Assembly: GCA_036337295.1 (NCBI GenBank)
Contig: JAYZEN010000008.1
Location: 1-64,000, forward strand
Reading direction: 5' to 3'
Length of the DNA: 64,000 nt
Source of the DNA: Ketobacter sp036337295
Lineage (GTDB): Bacteria > Pseudomonadota > Gammaproteobacteria > Pseudomonadales > Ketobacteraceae
Shown here: piece by piece, positions 25,025 to 32,781 of the stretch
Position numbering within the stretch: the stretch's first letter is position 1
Layout of the letters: the number at the start of each line of letters is the position of its first letter
Notes under the pieces: generated by a model
The model's input: the letters and a program-made list of their open reading frames with translations, nothing else
Databases searched by the model: none
What the model was told of the DNA's origin: nothing
Position numbers and translations under genes: made by a program

Positions 25025-27529
25025 GTGCGGGCAATCACATTACTATTGGCGCTTTTTACCCTACCTGCATTAATTGCATTATCAGGTTGTGGGGCGGATG
25101 CCGACACCCCCGCCGATTCCCCCAGTACTGAGCCAGTCATCTATGTGAAATACGCCCCTGAATTCCCCCTCTCCCCCCGGGATCGTATTCGCTCGCACCT
25201 GCAGCCTTTCCGCACTGTGGTGGAGCTGGATTCCGATCAGGATCTGTCTGCCCTGCCGGCGAACTCCCATGTGCTGGTGTTTGGGGCAAGCGGGGATTGG
25301 GGGCACTATGGTTCAGGCCCCATGCTGGATGATACGGCCGAGGCATTTGCCCTGCGCTCGCTGGTGCTGGATAGCGGCACCCGGGTGAGCTTTGCCCAGG
25401 GCAATCCCGGTGGTGAGAAGAATCTGCTGCCCGGCCACAACATCGGGAACCTGTATGCAGCTTATGCCCTGCTGGAGGCCATGGGCTGGTCGTTCCTGCA
25501 TCCGCTGGAGCCCACGCCACCGCAGCAGCCTGATTGGGATTTCACGCTCAGTTCCGATGCGGATACCGGCCTGAACCTGAACGAGCAGCCCCATTGGCCC
25601 ATTCGCGCCTGGCATATCCATACCCAGCACCCGTTGGAGCTGACCCATGTGCTGAATGGATGGGGGCCCAATGGCCCGGATGACGAGGCCGGTTGGCAAA
25701 GCCTGTTGCCGGAGTGGGAGCGGTTTTTGGAATGGTCGGTGGCGAATCGGCAGAACCGGGTGGAGTGGTTTTTGTTGATGGCGGAATCCTGGCAGGCATT
25801 TGCCGACAGCCCGCAGCGGCAGCAACGCCTGCGCACCCTGGTGCAGATGGCCCATGACTGGGGCCTGGCGGTGGGCATTGATGCCCCCATTGTGTTCCGG
25901 CAGCAACACGCCTGGACCATGGTGCGCAACGCCGGCAATGAGGCGGCGCAGATTCGCCAGTCCATCGACTGGTTGCATCAGGCCGGTTTTGATTATTTTG
26001 AAATTGAGATGGGCTTTAGCGAGTTCACCCATCCCGATGCAGAACAGATGCTGGCGTGGATGAATGAGGCCGCCCGTTACAGTTGGGAGCAGTACGGCAA
26101 GCGCACCTATGTGAAGGTCCACTGCACGCAGGATCAGCTGGCGGAAGGGTTCACCGATCCCCGCAGTGGCGAGCCGTTGAATTTTAATTTTTTGCCGTAC
26201 TACGCCGATCCGTTGCTGGGTGTGATGCCCCATACGGTTCAGTACTATGATGTGCAGGGGCCCGCTTACACCTATGGCAATCGCGATTTTCAGTTTATGT
26301 ACGATTATCTGCGCCTGGAGGCCGGGCGCCGCGAGGTGCTGTATTACCCCGAGACCGCCTATTGGGTCAGTTACGATATTGATGTGCCGTTGTTCCTGCC
26401 GATTTATGCCGACCGTCGCCTGTTCGATTTGCGATTGATCGCACGGGATGATGCCAACGGCGAGCCGATCCAGGGGCAGGTGAATTTTTCCAGTGGCTGG
26501 GAATGGGGGTATTGGTTGAATGATGTGGTCACCGCCCGCGCCGCCTGGAATCCGCTGATGCAGATTGAGGATCAGGACGCGGCCCTGGCGCACGCATTGA
26601 ATGTGGTGGTGAAACCGTTCGGTGATGAGGCGGGTGCGGCGAACCGGCTGCTGCGGCAATGGATTGATGGCCAGAATGCGCTATTCATTCACGGGGAAGT
26701 GGATGGCACGCGCCCGGATGAGCCCGCGTTGCGCAACGCCCAGGCGTATTTGCAAGGCTGGGAGGCCTGGGATCACGTGGCCATGCAACTGGGCATGCTG
26801 GAAACACAGCCCCGCAAAATGGGGATGCTGGAGATGCACAACCCGCTGGTGCCCGCTGCCAAAAAAATCGACTACGCAACGGAGCTGCAACCGTTGCTGC
26901 ACGCCACCGCAACCCGGTTGGGGGCTATTCTGGCGGAATTTGAAGCGCTGGCAGCGGGCATCCCCGCGAACGGCAGGATTTTATATGATGAATTGCGGGA
27001 TGCCATGGCGATCACGGTGTTGCGGGCTGAACAGGTGCAGTACCTGTATGCGACTGAGCACAGCCGCCACCAGCAGGACCTGCCCCAGGCCAACCTGTAT
27101 TTGAACCGCGCTCGGCATGCCCTGGACCGTGCGCTTGCCATCACCGCGCAGCGGGAATCACACTATCGAACCGATCCAGAGCGTATTGCCAGTTGGCACT
27201 ACAACCCCACCGCGTATCATTTTGGCTACCTGTGGTCCGTGCGCACGCTGCACTACTGGTGGCGGGATGAGGGCATGGTGGTGGATCGACCACGCAATCC
27301 CGGCTATCTGAACATCATGGACCCGGTGGACCTGGCCAATGGCGAAGGGGATTGGGTGGAATTCGGCGTCAACCTGTCCCAGTTGCGCCATTGGATCTCG
27401 TTACTCTCTTCTGATCGCAGCTGGTTTAACAGCCTGTTGTTCGAGCCCAACCCTGAATATCACTACCCGCAATACGATCTGCGCTCACGGCCGGATTGGT
27501 ATTATCCATTGGCGCACCCGGCGGAGTAA
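25025..27529 (+). CDS. Large lipoprotein, possibly glycoside-hydrolase-like
   Basis: This 834-residue protein begins with a GTG start and a lipoprotein signal 'LIALSGCGAD' (Cys22). The N-terminal part (about 40-180) contains 'NIGNLYAAYALLEAMGWSFLHP', which resembles the small alpha/beta domain preceding TIM-barrel catalytic domains in alpha-glucuronidase/DUF4838-like and GH20-type enzymes. From 'WPIRAWHIHTQHPLEL' on, a barrel-like stretch follows with 'NRQNRVEWFLLM', 'FDYFEIEMGFSEF' and 'FSSGWEWGYWLND'. No specific family is certain and catalytic acids are not assigned. It stands alone between the cassette region and the kinase gene. A polysaccharide or glycan target is a guess. Confidence 0.65.
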   Translation: MRAITLLLALFTLPALIALSGCGADADTPADSPSTEPVIYVKYAPEFPLSPRDRIRSHLQPFRTVVELDSDQDLSALPANSHVLVFGASGDWGHYGSGPMLDDTAEAFALRSLVLDSGTRVSFAQGNPGGEKNLLPGHNIGNLYAAYALLEAMGWSFLHPLEPTPPQQPDWDFTLSSDADTGLNLNEQPHWPIRAWHIHTQHPLELTHVLNGWGPNGPDDEAGWQSLLPEWERFLEWSVANRQNRVEWFLLMAESWQAFADSPQRQQRLRTLVQMAHDWGLAVGIDAPIVFRQQHAWTMVRNAGNEAAQIRQSIDWLHQAGFDYFEIEMGFSEFTHPDAEQMLAWMNEAARYSWEQYGKRTYVKVHCTQDQLAEGFTDPRSGEPLNFNFLPYYADPLLGVMPHTVQYYDVQGPAYTYGNRDFQFMYDYLRLEAGRREVLYYPETAYWVSYDIDVPLFLPIYADRRLFDLRLIARDDANGEPIQGQVNFSSGWEWGYWLNDVVTARAAWNPLMQIEDQDAALAHALNVVVKPFGDEAGAANRLLRQWIDGQNALFIHGEVDGTRPDEPALRNAQAYLQGWEAWDHVAMQLGMLETQPRKMGMLEMHNPLVPAAKKIDYATELQPLLHATATRLGAILAEFEALAAGIPANGRILYDELRDAMAITVLRAEQVQYLYATEHSRHQQDLPQANLYLNRARHALDRALAITAQRESHYRTDPERIASWHYNPTAYHFGYLWSVRTLHYWWRDEGMVVDRPRNPGYLNIMDPVDLANGEGDWVEFGVNLSQLRHWISLLSSDRSWFNSLLFEPNPEYHYPQYDLRSRPDWYYPLAHPAE

Positions 27530-27625
27530 TTCAACGGGGTTTTGTTCGCGTCATAAGCCTGAGGTTTCCCCACACTCAACTATACTCAATGGATACTGTT
27601 CATTTTCTTATCCATAGGGCGAACC

Positions 27626-30250
27626 ATGACCGACCCGTTGATCGGCCGCACCCTGAAAGACACCTATCGTATTGATCGCATGCTGGCAGACGGCGGCATG
27701 AGTCGTGTCTATCTGGCCGAGCAGCTGAGCCTGGCCCGCAAGGTGGTGGTGAAGATGCTGCTGCCCAGTTTCCACGATGAGGATTTTATTCAGCTGTTCC
27801 TGCGAGAGGCGCGGATCTGCAGCCAGTTGAATCACCCCAATATCGTCAGCGTGCTGGATTTCGGCCACACAGAAGACGGCCTGGTGTACCTGATTCTGGA
27901 ATATCTGGAAGGGGCCGCCCTGGGGGACATCGTACATCAGCAGAAAGGCCTGACCCTGGCCAACATTGTGTGGCTGATGGAGCCCCTGTGCAGTGCCATT
28001 AACGCCGCCCATCAGCACAATGTGGTGCATCGGGATCTGAAGCCCGGCAATGTGATGGTGGCCACGCTGTCGGGCAACGAAACCACGGTGAAGGTGGTGG
28101 ATTTTGGCATCAGCAAACCCATGCACGAAGAGAACCTGAAGCACACTCAGCTGGGTACGGTGATGGGCACGCCAGGTTACCTGGCCCCTGAGCAGATCCG
28201 CGGAGCCAACATCAATCATCTGGCGGATATCTACGGCATCGGCGCCATTCTGCATTTTATGATTACCGGTGAAGCGCCTTATCGCGGTGCCAGCCGGGAA
28301 ATCATCATGAACAAACAGATGAAGGAGTTGCCCCCGCCCCTGAGCAGTTATTCGTTACGAGACCCGAGCTGTGAAATTCTGCAGCCCATTATTTACAAAG
28401 CCATGGCGGTGGAGCGGGAACAGCGTTACGGTTCCACCGCAGAACTGTGGCGGGAGTTTTCTGCCTGCGCCCGGCAAACAGCGCAACTGCAACAGCAATC
28501 GGCAGCTGCATCTTCTACGACAACGCCAGGCGACGCCCTGTTCCAGTTTATTTTTCAGGGTGAACTGCAGGCAGGGCACGAGCCACAACAGGTGCAGCAA
28601 AACCTGCATAAGGCGTTCAAGTTTTCTGATCCACAATTGCAGGCCTTGTTCAGCGGTAAACGGGTGGTGCTGCGCAAGAACATCAGCGAGCGGGATGCCC
28701 GGCGTTTTCAACAGTTGTTTGAAAAATGCGGCGCCGTGGGACTGGTGGAAGAGATGGACGATCGCACCCGCATCGTATCCCCCCAGGCGCCTGCAGCGGC
28801 CACGTCAATGCCCGAGCCCGGCGTGGCTCAACCCATATCCGTGGCCGGTTTTGTGCAAGCGGGGAACTCCCCATTTGTCAGCGAATCGCCATCTTCACCC
28901 CAGTCGTTTGCAGATGCCAATGCACAGCATTCGGCGGCATCGGCGTCCCTGGCGGGTGTTGCAAACAAATCCAAGCCGCGCCGCAATCTGTTGCGCGCCG
29001 TGTTCACCAGCCTGGCGGTGGCCGCGGTGTTCGCCCTGGTGATCTATGCGGTGCCGGCCTGGCGTTACACGGTGGGCGATGCGTTCATGTATTCCACCGG
29101 GTTGGCTCAGCCGCAACGGGGTATCAGCAGCGAGGGCATCAAGCTGGGCATGAGTGCGGCGTTCAGCGGCAGTGCCCGCGAGCTGGGGCGATCCATGCGC
29201 ATTGGGATGCAGGCCTATTTTAATCGCATCAATGAGCAAGGCGGGCTGCACGGGCGCCAGTTGAATCTGTATTCCCTGGATGATGGTTATGAGCCTGCCC
29301 GGGCGGTGGCCAATCTGCAGGCCATGCTGCATCAGGACGACGGCGTGTTCGCCCTGCTGGGCAACGTGGGCACCCCCACCAGCAAGGCCATTCTGCCGGA
29401 AGTATTGCGCAATAAAACCCTGTTGTTTGGTACCTTCTCGGGGGCGCAATTGCTGCGCAACAACCCACCCGACCGTTACGTGTTTAACTATCGTGCCAGC
29501 TACGCGGAAGAGACCGCCGCCCTGGTACATTACTTTGTGAAAATTCTGGAAATGAATCCCCGCAACATTGCAGTGTTCTATCAGAACGACAGTTTTGGAA
29601 AGGATGGCCTGGCGGGGGTTTCCAATGCCATCGCCCACTATGGGGTGGACATTCACCAACTGCCCACCGCCACCTATGAACGCAACACCGATCGGGTGAT
29701 GGACGCCATGGCGTTGTTCCGCCCGCTGATCCCCACACTGGAAGGCGTGATCGTGATCGGCGCCTATCCTGCCAGTGCGCGCTTCACCAAGCTGATGTCC
29801 ATGAGCGGTTACCAGGGCCGCATCGCCAACGTATCCTTTGTCGGCGCCAAGGCCCTGGCGGAAGAACTGCGGGAATCCGAAACCAACGGCGGTGCCGGGG
29901 TGATCGTGTCCCAGGTGGTGCCCATCTACAACGGCTTTTCCAGCGGCGTGTTGGAATATCAAGAGGCCATGCAGGCGTACTTTCCCAGCGAGCCCCTGGG
30001 CTTTGTGTCACTGGAAGGTTATGTGGTGGCGCGCCTGTTTTGTCTGGCCCTGGCCCAAAGCGGACGCTATTTCAATACGGAGGAAGTGATCCGGCGCCTG
30101 GAAGCGTTGCAGGATGTGGACCTGGGCATCGGCCGGCCGTTGTCGTTCAGTGCTTCAGATCATCAGGCCAGCCATCAAGTGTGGGGGTCCATCATCAACG
30201 CCAACGGGCAGTTTGAAGCCCTGGACCTGGAAAAATTCGAGGCCCAGTGA
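27626..30250 (+). CDS. Transmembrane Ser/Thr kinase with periplasmic solute-binding receptor domain
   Basis: This 874-residue fusion has four parts. Residues about 6-275 are a eukaryotic-type kinase with the ATP-binding Lys in 'VVVKML', 'HRDLKPGN' (H135, D137), DFG (D159) and 'GTPGYLAPEQ'. A cytoplasmic linker (about 300-380) holds a small domain with 'LFSGKRVVLRKNISERDARRFQQLFEKCGA'-type sequence. A single transmembrane helix lies at about 455-478. From about 493 to the end is a Leu/Ile/Val-binding-protein-like periplasmic domain ('SEGIKLGMSAAFSGSARELG', 'FGTFSGAQLLR', 'VFYQNDSFGKDG'). It would sense a small ligand outside and phosphorylate Thr/Ser inside. Next to a T6SS with two FHA proteins it is a strong candidate for the PpkA role. 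Confidence 0.85.
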   Translation: MTDPLIGRTLKDTYRIDRMLADGGMSRVYLAEQLSLARKVVVKMLLPSFHDEDFIQLFLREARICSQLNHPNIVSVLDFGHTEDGLVYLILEYLEGAALGDIVHQQKGLTLANIVWLMEPLCSAINAAHQHNVVHRDLKPGNVMVATLSGNETTVKVVDFGISKPMHEENLKHTQLGTVMGTPGYLAPEQIRGANINHLADIYGIGAILHFMITGEAPYRGASREIIMNKQMKELPPPLSSYSLRDPSCEILQPIIYKAMAVEREQRYGSTAELWREFSACARQTAQLQQQSAAASSTTTPGDALFQFIFQGELQAGHEPQQVQQNLHKAFKFSDPQLQALFSGKRVVLRKNISERDARRFQQLFEKCGAVGLVEEMDDRTRIVSPQAPAAATSMPEPGVAQPISVAGFVQAGNSPFVSESPSSPQSFADANAQHSAASASLAGVANKSKPRRNLLRAVFTSLAVAAVFALVIYAVPAWRYTVGDAFMYSTGLAQPQRGISSEGIKLGMSAAFSGSARELGRSMRIGMQAYFNRINEQGGLHGRQLNLYSLDDGYEPARAVANLQAMLHQDDGVFALLGNVGTPTSKAILPEVLRNKTLLFGTFSGAQLLRNNPPDRYVFNYRASYAEETAALVHYFVKILEMNPRNIAVFYQNDSFGKDGLAGVSNAIAHYGVDIHQLPTATYERNTDRVMDAMALFRPLIPTLEGVIVIGAYPASARFTKLMSMSGYQGRIANVSFVGAKALAEELRESETNGGAGVIVSQVVPIYNGFSSGVLEYQEAMQAYFPSEPLGFVSLEGYVVARLFCLALAQSGRYFNTEEVIRRLEALQDVDLGIGRPLSFSASDHQASHQVWGSIINANGQFEALDLEKFEAQ

Positions 30251-30296
30251 TCGTTCCATTATTCATTCAGAACGCTTAGTGAATTATTGGGAGTGC

Positions 30297-31040
30297 TTAC
30301 TGAAAACGCGCGGCGGGCACTTCTATCCAGGTGGCTTTGGCCACGGCGATCACTGCGCCGTTCTCGCCAATCACGGCGGAGGCAGCGATATGTTTTTTGC
30401 CATCACGGGCCAGGGGCCAACCCAGCATAACGCACGGCTCCCCCACGCGAACATCCCCATCGATGCGCACGCTCATCTGACCCAGTACCAGTGCCTTGCC
30501 TTCACCCGCTGGCAACATGGGGAATGCGCTGGTGCAATCCAAGGCCGCCCAGATGAACACTGGATCAACCAACCCACTGCGTTCACCCTCTAACGAGGCG
30601 TCTGCCATCCAGGGGGCGGCCACCGCCGTCGTCTCCGGCAATGGGCCGGGGAAGATGCGCAGGCCATCGCCTTCATGACGATCCGGACCACAGACAAAGC
30701 AGCCGGGAAAGGGATGCTGGGTGAAACCACTGCAATGTTGGGCAGCGGCCTGCGCCTGGTCAAAGCTGGGTGGAGGCGGACATTCCAGATCCAACACATC
30801 GGCCCAGCCCTGGGCCACCAGCTGCTCGTCTGCCAGCAATTGCGCACGCCCATTTTCCACCTGCAGCGTCAGGTCTTGTTGCAACGGCGGGGGCAGGAAC
30901 AGGCGCACCGTGGCGGCGTGTATCGAGTCGTGTTGCGCCGTTTGCCGGAGGGCTTCACCCAACAGGCCACACACATAGCCACCGTTGCCGGATTCCGGTG
31001 GGCCGCAAAAACGACGTTTGATCTGGATGAGTTTATTCAT
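30297..31040 (-). CDS. Hotdog-fold thioesterase-like protein
   Basis: The 247-residue protein resembles double hotdog acyl-CoA thioesterases. 'FCGPPESGNGGYVCGLLGEAL' opens the first half and 'PFPGCFVCGPDRHEGDGL' lies mid-chain. 'DPVFIWAALDCTSAFPML' is the helix, and the second half ends 'AVIGENGAVIAVAKATWIE'. The substrate is not readable. Its ATG overlaps the TGA of the sheath-like gene before it (ATGA), so it is translated as part of the T6SS operon, although its role there is unclear. It converges on the kinase gene. Confidence 0.72.
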   Translation of the reverse strand: MNKLIQIKRRFCGPPESGNGGYVCGLLGEALRQTAQHDSIHAATVRLFLPPPLQQDLTLQVENGRAQLLADEQLVAQGWADVLDLECPPPPSFDQAQAAAQHCSGFTQHPFPGCFVCGPDRHEGDGLRIFPGPLPETTAVAAPWMADASLEGERSGLVDPVFIWAALDCTSAFPMLPAGEGKALVLGQMSVRIDGDVRVGEPCVMLGWPLARDGKKHIAASAVIGENGAVIAVAKATWIEVPAARFQ

Positions 31041-32572
31041 GATTGCGGCACTTCAGACCAGGGCCCCAACACCTGCGGGGTAACGCTGCTGATGGCGCGC
31101 AGGGGTGGGATCACCACGCTGTCTTCATCGCGCACCGAACGCAACGGCATCAGGCCATGGGCCATGAGTGCGGTGGCGGTGGTGTCCAGCATATTGATCT
31201 CGGCACAGGGCTTTACCTGACTCTGACCGTGTTCCTTGTACACGTGCAATGGCAGTTGGGTCACCTTGCTGCCCCGGGTGGCGTCGGCAGACCAACCACC
31301 GCCCGTGAAATAATTACCCAGTTGCGCCGCCAACAGCCAGGCGCCGTTACCCCACAGGTAATAGGGGTGCTGGCCGTCCTGTGGCAGCTCCTCAAAATCA
31401 AAGGCCTCCAACGGACTGGTGTTGGCACCATAAGGCAAGCGCAGCATAAAGCGGGGGCAGGCCAATACTGCATACTGGGCGTAATCCTGTTCGCGAATCG
31501 CCTGCCACATCAAGGTGAAATCCGATTCCCCGTCGCGATGCAGATACCAGTGTTCCGGATCGGGCACCTGGGTCAGATTCGGGCAACCCGCCATGCGTTC
31601 GGAACCACCGCTCACCAACACGGCGTGAGAATCGGCGGCAGTGCTCGCCAGGTTGGCCAGCGCCTCACAATGACTGACCTCGTCCTGCAGCTGGTAGTCC
31701 GCCACGATGACACTGAACGGCACCGAGCCTTCACCCACCCGATTTTCCAGCAGCAATTTGTGCAGTTGTGTGGTGCTGTCTTCATGGGCTTCGTTGTCGG
31801 CGATGATTTCCTGCAGGCTGACGTCGGCCACAAACAGTCGCAACTGTTGATCGGTTTCCAGTTGCTTGAGCAACCAGTACAGTCCTCGCCAGGCGGATTC
31901 AATGTCCTGGAAGGCGCTGCTGTGCAGGATTTTCCGCAACAGATGGCTGGCGGCCTGATCCACCGTCTGCAACAGTTCCGCCTCGCGGGGATCGGGGCTG
32001 GGAATCACATAGGGCGCCACAATCTGCTGGATCAACCCTTTTATCGAGTGTGCCGCTTCCGCCTGGGCACGACGGCTGTGCAGCAACATATCCAGCACAT
32101 CGGCATTGGCGGTGGAAGACTGGGCGGTTGCAGTTTGCGATGGGGATGCCGTTGTTGATGCTGCCTGTGATGACGCACCCCAGCTTTGAATTTCTGCGGC
32201 GGCAGCGGCAAAGCTGTCCCGCTTTTTCAGTTTGCGCTTCAGGGCGCGGAACTGACTGAACAGGTCCACCCGCTCATAGATAAAATCCGGATGCAGGTCA
32301 TCCAGTTCCAGAAATTTAATGGGTTCATCCGCGATGGGCAAATCCAGGGTCACACCCATGCGCACAAACACATCGTCGATGTTGTCGCGGGTGATTTCGA
32401 ATATCCGGCGTTGATCCAGGTTGGCGGCATCATTCTGATCACGATGGTCGCGGCCGCTGAAGTCCGCCAACACCAGAATATGACAGGGCTTGTTGCGCAC
32501 CAGGGTGGGTTGGTCTTGATCCGACGCGGTGGAGATGGGAATTCCCCCGGTGTTCATGGTGGCCCTGCTCAT
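31037..32572 (-). CDS. Fused TssB/TssC-like T6SS sheath-family protein
   Basis: The 511-residue protein follows an AAGGAG site. Its N-terminal 110 residues resemble TssB ('CHILVLADFSGRDHRD', 'DNIDDVFVRMGVTLDLP', 'FHPDFIYERVDLF'-like). A Ser/Thr/Ala-rich linker (about 130-155) leads to a TssC-like part ('FQDIESAWRGLYWLLKQL', 'FSVIVADYQLQ', 'LPYGANTSPLEAFDFEE'). The conventional TssC C-terminal sheath core is shortened. It follows tssH and precedes the hotdog gene. The separate, complete tssB and tssC genes are also in this cluster, so it is probably a minor or accessory sheath-related protein; its function is not established. Confidence 0.75.
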   Translation of the reverse strand: MSRATMNTGGIPISTASDQDQPTLVRNKPCHILVLADFSGRDHRDQNDAANLDQRRIFEITRDNIDDVFVRMGVTLDLPIADEPIKFLELDDLHPDFIYERVDLFSQFRALKRKLKKRDSFAAAAAEIQSWGASSQAASTTASPSQTATAQSSTANADVLDMLLHSRRAQAEAAHSIKGLIQQIVAPYVIPSPDPREAELLQTVDQAASHLLRKILHSSAFQDIESAWRGLYWLLKQLETDQQLRLFVADVSLQEIIADNEAHEDSTTQLHKLLLENRVGEGSVPFSVIVADYQLQDEVSHCEALANLASTAADSHAVLVSGGSERMAGCPNLTQVPDPEHWYLHRDGESDFTLMWQAIREQDYAQYAVLACPRFMLRLPYGANTSPLEAFDFEELPQDGQHPYYLWGNGAWLLAAQLGNYFTGGGWSADATRGSKVTQLPLHVYKEHGQSQVKPCAEINMLDTTATALMAHGLMPLRSVRDEDSVVIPPLRAISSVTPQVLGPWSEVPQS

Positions 32573-32653
32573 GGTTGGCTCCTTTTTTGTTTGCCTGTTA
32601 GTGTGTTACGTCTTCAGAACGCTGGATGGCCGAATGGCTGCAGATATGAGTGC

Positions 32654-32759
32654 GATCCGGGGGGCTTCTGCGCTCCAGACTCTCAGCGGCATGGACGCCG
32701 CTGTGAAGCCCCCAGGGATGGGTTTACGGCGTGTCTGGGGCGCAGAAGCCCCCCGGATC
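32654..32759. repeat. 27-bp near-perfect inverted repeat with internal hairpin
   Basis: The left arm 32654-32680 (gatccggggggcttctgcgc...) and right arm 32733-32759 are inverse complements with one mismatch in 27. The 52-base spacer contains a second small hairpin (agcggc / gccgct, about 32684-32701) and a cccagggatgggtttac segment. This looks like a dispersed palindromic intergenic element. It lies between tssH and the sheath-like gene and could also act as a terminator or mRNA stabiliser on the operon. Confidence 0.7.
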
Positions 32760-32781
32760 ACACGGATTTCAACGTGCAGAC

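Noticed and set aside
24879..25030. A 47-codon open frame on the - strand with plausible protein-like composition upstream of the lipoprotein gene
   Set aside because: It would need a TTG start without a ribosome site and overlaps the start of a well-supported gene; open frames this short arise by chance at this base composition.
25313..26659. 448-codon - strand frame opposite the lipoprotein gene
   Set aside because: Antisense shadow of a GC-rich gene with low-complexity Pro/Gly/His-rich translation.
28895..29962. 355-codon - strand frame opposite the kinase-receptor gene
   Set aside because: His/Gly/Val-rich antisense translation without a domain; the + strand gene is certain.
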